A stretch of 30,000 nt of DNA from Bigelowiella natans CCMP2755 (lineage: Eukaryota; Cercozoa; Chlorarachniophyceae). Each line of letters begins with the position of its first letter. Position 1 is the first letter of the stretch. The translations under genes were made by a program, and so were the position numbers. The stretch spans positions 1-30,000 of the forward strand of contig ADNK01001812.1 in assembly GCA_000320545.1 (NCBI GenBank). Direction: 5' to 3'. Of this stretch, positions 21,347 to 30,000 are shown in pieces. The notes under the pieces are model-generated. The model had not been told where the DNA came from and ran no database searches. It saw only the letters and a program-made list of their open reading frames with translations.

Positions 21347-23120
21347 ACTGCCAAACCTAGAGCGGCGGAAGAGAGAGATCCTGATTTCGCAAAGAAAATC
21401 CCCTCGAGCAAGTGAATAGGTAGGTGCCATCGAGGGCCGAACAAATCAAGTCTCTTCTTTTCACCCACGGGGAAATTGAGCTCCGAGCGCAGAGGATGCA
21501 GCAAAAGGTCCACCTACAGAGTTGATGTGCTGTATTAGAACACGGCTGACAGTGCGAACATCGACTGGATTCAAACGACATAATGATGATTTCTGCTCTC
21601 CGCAACTCGACGAAGCGCCTTCACTTTCCTACCTCGTCCATTATCAAACAGCCTTTCCCCCAAAGAGCTACGATTCGGGAGAGCTGCTCGGCGACCGCAT
21701 AGTTGGTCTCAACTTTAGTTAATAGAGCTCCTCTGGGCTTGGAGCACTTTGCGCAAAAATCCAAGCTCTCTATCATTTTCAGCATGAGCGACTTGACGCT
21801 TTCAGGCGTGGTGCACACCACCCCCCCGTCAACCCGCGCTCCGTCTAATTTAGCTGTGAAGATAAGTAAGATAAAACCATAATGAAAATACGCTGTTACG
21901 AATATTCTGCTCGAGTTAAGGGATCAAACCGAGCTACAAGCACTAAATGGTCTTCAATGAGATTTATAGTTTTTATCGATCCCCTCCCCTCCCCCCCTTG
22001 CCCCCCTCTCTCTAATATCCTCCATATTGAAATAAGATGTACAATTTTGTACCGTAAAGATCGGCTACAATAGCCGGGTAGTCTTCAAAATCGGCTGCCT
22101 TTTTGTCAGCTTTATCCTCCGACTGGGCAATGGAGAAACTCCTCGAGAACTGGAGGGTAAGAATCCGCTTCTTCATCACGTGTGTAAATCGTTCTCGTAG
22201 CAGATCACGCGTCATCGCGAGCAAGGCCTCAGGGCACATAACCGTCACCTTTCCAAAATCAGCCGCCGAGCATAATCAGCACGTAAAGCTACATCGTGTT
22301 TGCTGTGTGATCTAACGCAACGCCCCACGATTAAAGGGATAATAAGAAAATTAAACTGTTAAGAGGATGGATCTGCTTGTAAGTTTATTGAACGACGTGC
22401 GGCGCAATTGTGCTTGTTTGCGTATGCACGCGTGCCTACGTGAAATATAATTGCAAACCGACCAAGCGACTGCGATCTGCCAAGATAAGCGCTAGCATCG
22501 GAGTCACAACAGATGTTTTCCCTGAGCCCATAACCTACCAAGAGCCATATTCGGCAAATCAGAGGAAAACATGTGTTTGGAGACGAATGTCGCATGAGCT
22601 TCCCCACATGCGTTTTCTCCCAGGCAATGCAGAACTTGGCAGCAGCGCACACACGTACACACAGACAAACACACACACACACACACATTAACATAAACGT
22701 AGCATATTCCCAACGCAACACAACACAGCTTGAGAACATCGAAGGAAGACTCACCATCTGCGAGACACAGGCCCGCTTGGCGTCCGCGAAAGATTGTACC
22801 AGCGCCACCTGCCTACTCCAGAGAACCATGTTGAAGACATACTCGAAGAGGAGGAATCTAGGGTCAAATACGCCGCCCGGTTTGATATACGTGCGCTCGC
22901 TCCCCAGCCAGGTCGCCACCTTCGTTGCCGCGCCGTTGAGCTGCTTCTCGACGTCGGAGGGGGAGGACCCAAGCGCCTGACTTCTGCCAAGTTGCACGCC
23001 CTTTAGCATGCGGATGAGCTTTATAGCGGCGGATATAGTTCGGTTGGCTTGGCCAATTCGGTTTGCTCGGAGCATCACCTACATGAAGCAGTAGTAGTAG
23101 TAGTATTATATAGTAGAAGA

Positions 23121-23159
<39 letters not shown>

Positions 23160-24749
23160 GTCATAACAATAGGTATGCCTTATATCTTGCTTTCTTCATA
23201 CTAACGGTAATTGGTTAGAGAAGGCGTGCTAGTGTTATAAGTGGAGACGTGAGCCGGCGAAGAACCCACCGAGAGTGTGACGTTGTTGATGATTTTGTGG
23301 TGTTCTTGGGAAATAAAAGGGTTGGCCTTTTGGAGATCTAGAAGCGCCTGAGAGCTCAGTCGTGACGCCATTAGATACCTGTCATATTGAACATGGTTGA
23401 CACCGCAATACGTGCTCGCTGGCCATGGATATTGCTGTTAAAAAACGCCATTTATGTTTGGTGTTTCCAGGGTTTCACACTTGGAACTACATATCAATAC
23501 GTCGCTTCCCCCCTCCCCCTCTCTCTCTCTCCCTCTCTCTCCCTCTATGTGTGCGCGCGCGTGCGTTGTACGCTTTATCTAATCTCCCCCCGCGCCCAAG
23601 CCTTTTGCTTCCTACTCAAGGTCAATCATGGGCCGGCTCCCACTGATCCGTGCAACGAGAAGCCGCAGCTTTGCATATTCCTCCGAGAACATTCCGCCAG
23701 GTTGCTTCGCATCCAGTTCTGGCACTTTGTTGCTAAGTTTGAGAGCGAAATCCACGGCTTTCGGCAAGACGAACAGGTCCTTGGAGCGGATAACATCGAC
23801 TTTCTGGACAAGGAGTGAAAGCATGGCTATTGCCTTATCGATACCGGGGTCTCGTCGGTTTTTAATATATCGTGCAATGTCAGAGCGCGAAAAATGCGCA
23901 AGTTGGGGCCGTTTTTTAGAGTTCATCTTAGTAGCGTAATCTTTGATATCCGTGCTAAGGCGGGAGAATTATTGTTGCGTATGGGTAAGGAAATGCTTGA
24001 GAGGGTGCGTCTCAGGCGTTCATATTTACTCTATGCGAAAAGACGAATAAATGAAAAACAATTAAAAACGTGTTTTTTCCAAAAATCCGTTGTTGGCTTT
24101 CGCGTTGTTCTGACTGGATTTCAAATCGAAATTGGGAAACTAAACACAGCTGCATCGGAAGAATGGCTAAACGTCGTACCGTAGCCTTGACAACATCGAC
24201 TTGGCGACATGGCTCTTGGCCTCAGGATGATCCGATATGTCAAATCCTAGCTCGCCGGAAACTTTTGCTTCTTCATCCTCTGCTTTCACCATGCTGATAA
24301 ACGATGAGAGACCGACGTCGCGCAAAGGACTGCTAAGAAGGGCTTCTAGATCGGCTTTTGATGTCCCGACATGTGCAGCATCAATAGTCCATGGAAGTAC
24401 ATGGATTCGGTCCCGTTTACCTGGAACATGTAGGCTGAAAATTACTGGCAAATAATCTATTTCTCGAGAATTTTTGTCGCGTCTTACGGTTATTCATTTT
24501 TTCTTATCATAGGAAATGCTGGGCACTTATGCATCGGCAAGTCATTTGAAACTCAATAGTTTCAAGAAGAGATTTTTAATGTGGTGGAGTGCACGCGCAG
24601 AGAAATCATTGATATATGGAACAGTAGATAATCCGGACAAAGAAAGGAAAAGAAAGAGAAAGATAGGGTGAGAAAGAGATCTAAATAGCCAGAAAATGAG
24701 GAAGTGAAGGATAAAGCGAGCGAGAGAGAGAGAGAGAGAGAGAGAAAGG

Positions 24750-24789
<40 letters not shown>

Positions 24790-26371
24790 AAACACAAGGA
24801 GAAATGGAAAAGACGACTCACAGTCATGTAGCTCTGCGGTTGGAACATGGGTATAAGACACTTCGATCGAATCCGTAGTCGGTTTCCTAAAGGCTCTTTT
24901 TCCAAGGATCGCCGTGAAATACAGGTCCAACAAGCTTCCTCCTTTATTCACCAATCGCTCGTAGTGCTGATACAAAGCCAAAATCTTGGGCGCGTTCTCT
25001 CTGTTATTTAACTGCGTATTGGTTTTGAGCAGCGAGGGGATTTTAGCAGCCCAGTCATACGGCGCGGATTTGCCTCTATACGCACAGAGGATGAGATAGT
25101 AAGGAATCGGCGACTTATCGCCTTGACGACTGTCGTTTGCGAACGGAGTAAGGCCGTTCATCGTATGCCGATAATAGAGGAACTTCGTCAAGAGCAACCC
25201 CATCTCCCGCCCCACCTCCTGCAAGCCGTCGTTGCCAGGCCCACCGAGGAAAAGGGGAAACCGCCCTGTCACGAGGTCGTACAGAAAAAAGAAACCTAGG
25301 TTCTTCTTCTGCGCCTGGATATTGTCCATTAACACCTTTTGGCACTCCGCGGTGCCGTTTGTCCCGCTCGTAGTGTCTTTGGGCGGCCTGTACATACTGA
25401 CACATTCCCATATCTTGGCGTGGTACTGACCGTTGCTGTTGTTTAAGTCTGAAGCCCTGTATAAACACAGCAAATGTTATTGCTGACCGTTCTAGGTTAT
25501 CTACTATAAACATGCATGATTGTACGTTACAGAGTCGACAGAGTCGACAGAAGAGCATTTGCCATTAGCAATTTGTTTGTAGAGCAAGCGGAAACCATAT
25601 GAATGCGGCAGCATTACTTCTTGTCCTTGAAGTTGTGTTTTGTGAAAAATTTCTTCGCAGATAGCTCGAAGAGGCGCCAAGGCAGCCCGCCAGGTTTTCC
25701 ACTGCTTCCCCTTACGGTCACTGTCTTGTTCTTGACTTCTGCGCGGGTTTTATGGAAGCTGTTGATATGATTCTGGAGGCTGATCTTAGAGACGCTTGAT
25801 CCAACTGCAGACACAATACGAGCTTCTTGGACGTGACTAACATCCACCAAATAATAATCGTTATGAGCTTATGCTGATATTCGCCGAATTATGCAATATG
25901 TACATATATATGTATATTTATATACATATATATAATTATACGTATTCAGACAGCATTTAAATTCGCCCCAACCTGAAACGGCACTCCGCGCTAACATGGC
26001 CCAGTTTATCAATATAAGAGCCGTATTCAAAGGCGAGATCCCACGGAAGTTTTTCCCCACTAAGAGAAAACGATGAGTAGTGAGCAGCAAGCCGATGAGA
26101 GGGTGTCACGAATGCAAGAGCTATCTTCTAGATAAGGAACATAGAATACGATTTCTAGGCTTTTGAAGATGTGGAAATGCAATACCTGTAAAGAAGCGCC
26201 ATGCTCAGCTTTATTTTGCATGCTTGGGCATCAGGATGTGTGTCGGTAGCGATGGGAAGCCAGAACTGCAAAATGCATCTCTCTGCCGACGATAACGGCA
26301 TATCCGACTCGCAAGCATCGATCAAGGAAAACGCAGCTTTGTAGCTGAGAAGTCGAGTGTGCATAAATATG

Positions 26372-26412
<41 letters not shown>

Positions 26413-27569
26413 ATAAATTTGTGTGCATTTTGACAGACATGGGTGCTGTGTGATGTCGGGCTGAATAATCTATGCTATATGTGTGTATGTATATATGTGT
26501 GTATGTGTGCGTATTGCGCGCGACGTGCCTACGAGCTTGGAGATATACAACACTAAACCGATGATCACACTTATACTCAAACACTGCCTCAAACTTACTT
26601 GCGGTGTAGAGCCTTCATCAATGCCAGGTATAACGTGCTAGCGAGGTTGGGGCACATCAAAAACATACGAGAAACATGCACAGGGTAGATGAAGTAGCGT
26701 TGCGGCATCGACTTCAACCAATGGGGGTCACTTCGATCGATGACTAATTCGCAAGAGAATGGGGCCGACCCCACCTGCAAAGAAAATTAGGAATTATAGC
26801 GCTTTCAGCGATTGACTTTACATCACGCATTATTGCATTGTTGACTCAATGCTTGTAGTGAAATAGAGGGAAAAAATATGTTTTAATAAGGGGGAAAAAA
26901 TGTTTTACTAAGGATATCGAGATAATAAAAGACAACACTTTACCGTAAAGGTTAAAGCAAAAGTAAATCTATCCAAAATTCTATGAGAGGCGCTCGAAGA
27001 TGCATGCCCAATTCGCTCATTAATCGTTTCGCATTTTCAAAAATACTCAAGAATAATAGCAAAAGATATTTGTATACATATAAATATTTTTTAAATAACC
27101 GATGTTTTTGATTGTATAGTTATGTATTTGTATGGCTTATTTTGGTTATCCTACGTAAGGGCGTTGTGGCTCTGCATTGGAAACAAGTACGAATAGTTCC
27201 TAAAATAGAGGTCATGATCAATGAGTATATTTGTTGGAAAATACGTGAAATAATGACTACAAATTCTTCACATCATCAATTCATAAGGTTAGGCTGGACT
27301 CCCCTGTCCTCCCCCCTCCCCCCCAATAGAATAAACGGACCTTTTTGCTGTTTTCTAGCAAGAGGGAGGCCGGCAAACCATCCATCAGCTCTTCAATCTT
27401 CGCATTCCGAAAATCAGAAACGAAGAGCCCAGAATGCTCAATGCTGCGGCGCAGTTCGCACACAAAACACGCAAGTTATTTTCCGACCTAGAACACTATT
27501 ATGCACTTAGTGGTAGTGGTAGATAGCCATGAATGATGACTTCCAGGAGAATATTAGCGAGCATCAAAG

Positions 27570-27622
<53 letters not shown>

Positions 27623-27856
27623 TATTGACATATTTAAATAAACAGATAAGACTTACCTATAAAGAAGCGCTGCGTCTCCATGATCTGGATCGATTTCGGG
27701 ATCGAAGCTCAGCTATTGGCAAGTGAGAGTGCGAAAACAATTTCAATCTATGACGACGATTGTTGAATGCGTTCCCATCACAACAACCCTCGCTCCGGGA
27801 AATACGCAAACATTTTGGATCGCTAGGCCGACAGCATCATCAAAACAAAGACTATG

Positions 27857-27887
<31 letters not shown>

Positions 27888-29318
27888 TATCGCTCAACGT
27901 TAACAACGCATATACCTGGAGGCGCGGCATTTCGATGAGGGTAATCTCCACCATTGCATCTTGCTTTGCGCTCGTGTCCTCCGTCCATACAAGGGTGTAT
28001 CTAAAAGCAAATGCGATTTATGTTTATCGCGCTCGACAACAACTACACTCTATGGAAAGCGTACGAGAGGTCTTCGAGGCGCCCAAGAACATCTGCCAGA
28101 CGCGCCAAAAACGGATCTTTGCTGTTTCGATGCACAAGAGAGACGAGAAGCATTTTCTTGCGAGGGTTATCGAGAGACGTTGCCGTGACCTTCAGATATA
28201 TTGGATGGCAAAGTATGGGGGGTTGTTTCTTTCTCACGAAAACCATTCTCGTATGCTATGTATTTGGGTTATTGACACCTCCCACGCTCAGCCATAAAAA
28301 TCTCTGCGCGAGCGCAAGCACACGTAAAACATCACTTCTATTGAAACTACCAACGAACCTTCTCTTACATGTGACTAATATATATATATATATATATATA
28401 ATAAATAGTGCAAATCATTAATAGAAGGCTCTCTTACCCTTGCAGCGTATTTCGTCCGGTGGGTAAACGTGGCGGAATCGGTATTGTTATCGATCACCAC
28501 CTCGAGCGAGTATTGAAGCGCGCCCAGGGGCACGCCGGTGTTAGCCGCCGTGTGATCGTCCGTTTTTCGCTCACCGTAAAGGCGAATGGAAGAGTTGCCG
28601 CTGTAGCTACCAGCATTGCTGAAGTCCTCCCAGAAAAGGAAGTTATCCACGAGCACGGAGGGCAGCAAGCCCTGCAGCTTCCTGGCGGAGACGAGGCGCT
28701 CTATCGAGGAAAGACTGGGTGAGTGGTGCTTGCGTCTCCGCGGCAGCGAACAAACGCCGCCGCCGCCATTCCCACGCCCGCCCCTCAGAGTGTGTGCCGG
28801 GCGAGAGTGCGTTTGAAACTCGCCAGGTAATTTACCAAAAAACGAGGGATAACGAACATACTCGTTTATGCATATATATATGTAGCGGATTATTTCTACA
28901 AACCTCGCCCTCTTCTCGGCGAGCCTTTGAAGTCCTCCTTTCCATCCTTTGTCCTGAAGATCTCCAGGGACCTCTCCCAGCGGGTTTGCATCTCGTCGTC
29001 CACGAAGCCAGTTTCATATCTGACAAAAACGAATTGTGAGCAGAGTTTGAGCGCGTGCTTTCCCTTCCAATGCCGAATAGTCTACATGATGCAGAACCTG
29101 AAATTTGCTGGCCATTCTCTCTTGCGATCTAAAGAAGGTTCCAAGTTCGGGGGATATAGCTGCTTCGTGCACTGTAGCGGAGTGAGGTCGCAGAGGGAAA
29201 CTTGAGAGCGGGAAGAATAGATTTGCCGTCGGAAGAATCGGCGGCCATTCTCGCTGAGTGCCCACACCTTATATAAAGATATATCTTTTCGATTTCGAGG
29301 CTCGTAGTGAATTCAATA

Positions 29319-29357
<39 letters not shown>

Positions 29358-29842
29358 TGTATCGTATATTCTTACATTTTGACGATAGAAAGGGGTAAGA
29401 CTAGGAAACGTCCCAACCAGATAAGCAGATCTCTAGTAGGGATATTATCGTCTGTCACCTGTACGAGCTTGTGCTTCCAAACGAATATCTGAACGGTCAA
29501 GGTGGAAATAAATACGTGTTACTTTGATGGACATAGGAGGAGGGGGTTGGGAACCTGCGCTGCGCTCAATTTCTCCCACATCAACAAACACCGATCGTAC
29601 TTCCTACCTCTTTGAAACATCCCGGGTCGCTTCCCTCCAGGTACCCGTCGCGGTAGAAGAATGAAATCATCGTCGCATCAGGCCGAGCGATAGTGATCGG
29701 AGCGAAGATCTTTGCAATTGCTGTCTTGGGATATACTTCACGAAGAATGGGCATTATGATGGCCCCCGCCCACCGTTCACTGGAAGCGAGTTGACTGATT
29801 GGCCGAGTGTATGTAATGCCTGTTTGGTATATATTCTTATAA

Positions 29843-29888
<46 letters not shown>

Positions 29889-30000
29889 ATACATGTGTGT
29901 GTGTGTGTGTGTGTGTGTATACATGTATATTTATGTGTTTGTGTGTGTTTGTATTGTATTTTTTCCTAATTCTTACAACCTTTGAATATAAACCCATTTT
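11354..30000 (-). CDS. Giant DUF3638/DUF3645-type helicase-like protein with jacalin-like lectin and EF-hand domains (5' partial)
   Basis: I joined 52 exons (about 2,746 codons) on the minus strand; every splice phase agrees and all introns are GT-AG. The start codon lies beyond 30000; the stop is TAA at 11354-11356. Order along the protein: conserved N-terminal and middle regions of the large DUF3638 family (exons 1-20), ATPase/helicase-like core (exons 21-36), a conserved end with an LCIQNL motif (exons 37-38), jacalin-like lectin domain (exons 38-42), coiled coil and a GERKLKN motif (exons 43-45), EF-hands 1-2 (exons 45-47), an unrecognised domain (exons 48-49), EF-hands 3-4 (exons 50-52) and a basic Ser/Arg tail. 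Exon coordinates are in the segment entries. Family members are very large, predicted P-loop proteins of unknown function found in fungi and protists. A split into two genes is possible but not favoured, because exon 45 reads through in phase into EF-hand 1. Some boundaries (exons 1, 7, 36-37, 40-41) have alternatives. Confidence 0.85.
11619..11656 (-). repeat. (CT)n on the sense strand, giant gene intron 51
   Basis: GA on the plus strand, CT in the direction of transcription, about 35 bp before the exon 52 acceptor. Confidence 0.9.
12445..12465 (-). repeat. (GA)n on the sense strand, giant gene intron 49
   Basis: The only clear tract in this gene with GA, not CT, in the direction of transcription. 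Confidence 0.85.
12516..13098 (-). other. Giant gene, exons 48-49: unrecognised domain between the EF-hand pairs
   Basis: Exons 12856-13098 and 12516-12659 encode about 129 residues. Notable pieces are LAEAESARFYIHHKHP, CLKFLDGSMHMRSREAFALL, TFFQSALACRRRDRKEYNDT and PDEYSLLAYRLK. The composition is that of a folded, mostly helical domain. I cannot name the family. Confidence 0.8.
13293..13922 (-). other. Giant gene, exons 45-47: EF-hand pair 1
   Basis: Splicing 13752-13922 to 13561-13628 gives AFKMADQDDSNRISFREAED, whose loop DQDDSNRISFRE has acidic or oxygen ligands at positions 1, 3, 5 and 12. Exon 47 (13293-13431) follows in phase and holds LLVDIDRSGDICRNEF, loop DIDRSGDICRNE. Both loops end in the usual Glu, so calcium binding is likely. 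The first EF-hand is seen only after splicing with the GTGTAC donor at 13751, which also avoids the in-frame TGA at 13686. Confidence 0.85.
13953..14091 (-). repeat. (TA)n and (CT)n tracts, giant gene intron 44
   Basis: TA run at 13953-13989 and plus-strand GA (sense CT) at 14051-14091, both between exons 44 and 45. Confidence 0.9.
14541..14727 (-). repeat. (CT)n, (TA)n and (AC)n tracts, giant gene intron 43
   Basis: Plus-strand GA at 14547-14583, TA at 14656-14691 and GT at 14696-14727 fill the intron between exons 43 and 44. Confidence 0.9.
16314..16347 (-). repeat. (CT)n on the sense strand, giant gene intron 39
   Basis: Plus-strand GA run inside the intron between exons 16435-16532 and 16090-16135. 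Confidence 0.9.
16740..16796 (-). repeat. (TA)n microsatellite, giant gene intron 38
   Basis: TA/TG-rich run in the intron between exons 16918-17035 and 16435-16532. Confidence 0.9.
17757..17983 (-). repeat. (TA)n, (GT)n and (CT)n tracts, giant gene introns 34-35
   Basis: TA at 17757-17790 lies in the intron after exon 35 (17861-17898). Plus-strand CA at 17922-17939 and GA at 17946-17983 lie in the intron before it. Confidence 0.9.
18297..18340 (-). repeat. (CT)n on the sense strand, giant gene intron 33
   Basis: Plus-strand GA run in the intron between exons 33 (18409-18468) and 34 (18031-18179). Confidence 0.9.
19151..19182 (-). repeat. (AC)n on the sense strand, giant gene intron 30
   Basis: Plus-strand GT run between exons 30 and 31. 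A similar tract lies at 19597-19626 in intron 28. Confidence 0.9.
20732..20768 (-). repeat. (GT)n on the sense strand, giant gene intron 26
   Basis: Plus-strand CA run between exons 26 and 27. Confidence 0.9.
21299..21343 (-). repeat. (CA)n-(TA)n compound microsatellite, giant gene intron 24
   Basis: Plus-strand CA followed by TA between exons 24 and 25. Confidence 0.9.
22663..22687 (-). repeat. (GT)n on the sense strand, giant gene intron 20
   Basis: Plus-strand CA run in the intron just before the P-loop exon. Confidence 0.9.
22755..24444 (-). other. Giant gene, exons 17-20: region before the ATPase core
   Basis: Exons: 24180-24444, 23616-23954, 23270-23378 and 22755-23078. Motifs are HPEAKSHVAKSMLSRLR (exon 17), YLMASRLSSQALLDLQKANP (exon 19), VMLRANRIGQANR (exon 20) and GGVFDPRFLLFEYVF (exon 20). 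These lead directly into the P-loop exon, as in other DUF3638 proteins. Confidence 0.85.
23124..23156 (-). repeat. (CT)n on the sense strand, giant gene intron 19
   Basis: Plus-strand GA run 45 bp before the exon 20 acceptor on the sense strand. Confidence 0.9.
24720..24784 (-). repeat. (CT)n on the sense strand, giant gene intron 16
   Basis: Long interrupted plus-strand GA tract just after the exon 16 donor, between exons 16 and 17. Confidence 0.9.
24822..26774 (-). other. Giant gene, exons 12-16: conserved middle region
   Basis: Exons: 26599-26774, 26186-26344, 25973-26059, 25618-25836 and 24822-25456. Motifs are FSCELVIDRSDPHWLK and YFIYPVHVSRMFL (exon 12), THPDAQACKIKLSM (exon 13), LPWDLAFEYGSYIDKLGHVS (exon 14) and LGFFFLYDLVTGRFPL (exon 16). 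Exon 15 runs into a TAA only if its donor (AA/GTAATG) is ignored; splicing to 25456 restores the frame. Exon 16, at 635 nt, is the longest of the gene. Confidence 0.82.
26372..26408 (-). repeat. (TA)n microsatellite, giant gene intron 12
   Basis: TA run less than 30 bp before the exon 13 acceptor on the sense strand. Confidence 0.9.
27579..27613 (-). repeat. (TA)n microsatellite, giant gene intron 9
   Basis: TA run between exons 9 and 10. Other TA tracts of this gene lie at 27856-27882 (intron 8), 28378-28401 (intron 6) and 29321-29354 (intron 3). Confidence 0.9.
29843..29918 (-). repeat. (TA)n and (AC)n tracts, giant gene intron 1
   Basis: TA at 29843-29876 and plus-strand GT at 29894-29918, between the partial first exon and exon 2. 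Confidence 0.9.

Larger units (their letters stand above)
17542..22534 (-). other. Giant gene, exons 21-36: DUF3638/DUF3645 ATPase-helicase-like core
   Basis: Exons: 22463-22534, 22053-22248, 21633-21853, 21357-21513, 21160-21223, 20874-20972, 20214-20591, 19743-20037, 19376-19466, 19234-19305, 18925-19112, 18697-18746, 18409-18468, 18031-18179, 17861-17898 and 17542-17587. Exon 21 carries VMGSGKTSVVTPMLALILAD, a helicase-type motif I. Exons 23-24 join to give IMDEVDLLLHPLRSELNFP, with DEVD as a Walker B-like motif II. Later motifs are PHLVLLSPKYYH, FVGKDVPSAGSEFAHPDV, LSASGQELAGDILFETRLG, ALIDTGALVTGMSN, EGVVYLDRSDRQMVLLRD, FYDQVHTTGIDIKQALSAKA and YSQGAYRMRGIGKGQ. The last resembles helicase motif VI with arginine fingers. 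ATP-driven remodelling is inferred; no substrate is known. Confidence 0.9.
27155..30000 (-). other. Giant gene, exons 1-11: N-terminal conserved region
   Basis: Exons: 29977->30000, 29608-29819, 29376-29488, 29098-29253, 28904-29019, 28438-28700, 28065-28189, 27916-28000, 27657-27712, 27341-27443 and 27155-27199. Motifs that match my memory of the large DUF3638 family are LLPSVLVDNFLFWED (exon 6), LARLADVLGRLEDLS (exon 7), ITLIEMPRLQ (exon 8), LSFDPEIDPDHGDAALLY (exon 9) and SIEHSGLFVSD (exon 10). Exon 11 is only 45 nt (ELFVLVSNAEPQRPY). Exon 7 could start earlier, after the AG at about 28245. The exon 1 donor is either GTAAGA at 29976 or GTTGTA three bases upstream; both give the same phase. 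No catalytic residues are recognised here. Confidence 0.78.

Noticed and set aside
22410-22691. Plus-strand frame ending in a His-Thr run
   Set aside because: It is antisense to the P-loop exon and a CA repeat.
27112-27510. Plus-strand frame of 132 codons
   Set aside because: It overlaps minus-strand exons 10 and 11 that match the family, and it contains no recognisable domain.
1-30000. CRISPR arrays, tRNA or rRNA genes, insertion sequences, transposons
   Set aside because: No spaced direct repeats, cloverleaf arms, transposase or reverse-transcriptase motifs, or long terminal repeats were seen. The repeats present are simple microsatellites.

Overview
This is nuclear DNA from an intron-rich eukaryote, most likely a protist or alga. 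The evidence is dense GT-AG introns of about 60 bp upwards, long dinucleotide microsatellites in most introns, a Pescadillo ribosome-biogenesis gene, and a very large DUF3638-type helicase-like gene. I cannot name the species from this sequence. Stops TAA, TAG and TGA are all avoided inside exons, so the standard code fits. No bacterial-type operons, mobile elements, tRNAs, rRNAs or CRISPR arrays were seen.

Layout. (1) Positions 80-3151, plus strand: the 3' part of an unrecognised gene with a coiled-coil exon, a split C4-type zinc finger, a Lys/Arg-rich region and an acidic tail. (2) 3152-5043: intergenic, no gene seen, rich in CTAG, GATC and GCATGC palindromes. (3) 5056-5544: a possible small spliced upstream ORF whose stop overlaps the next start codon. 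(4) 5534-9480, plus strand: a complete nine-exon Pescadillo (PES1/NOP7) gene encoding 699 residues. (5) 9481-11353: convergent intergenic region, extremely rich in CATG/GCATGC and CTAG, with two neighbouring hairpins. (6) 11354 to beyond 30000, minus strand: one giant gene. I reconstructed 52 exons (about 8.2 kb, about 2,746 codons) by hand, with splice phases agreeing at every junction. Its 5' end lies outside the window.

The giant gene is the main discovery. It carries the conserved DUF3638/DUF3645-type large-protein core, with helicase-like motifs (MGSGKTS, DEVD, QGAYRMRGIGKGQ). This is followed by a jacalin-like lectin domain spread over five exons, a Gln/Glu-rich coiled coil, and two EF-hand pairs separated by a domain I do not recognise. 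The protein is therefore predicted to combine an ATPase/helicase-like engine with sugar-binding and calcium-sensing modules.

The three genes do not form an obvious pathway. Pescadillo acts in 60S ribosome assembly, the giant protein's family is uncharacterised, and the zinc-finger gene is unknown. Exon calls rest on reading frames, splice sites, phase agreement and remembered family motifs. No alignment or RNA data were available.
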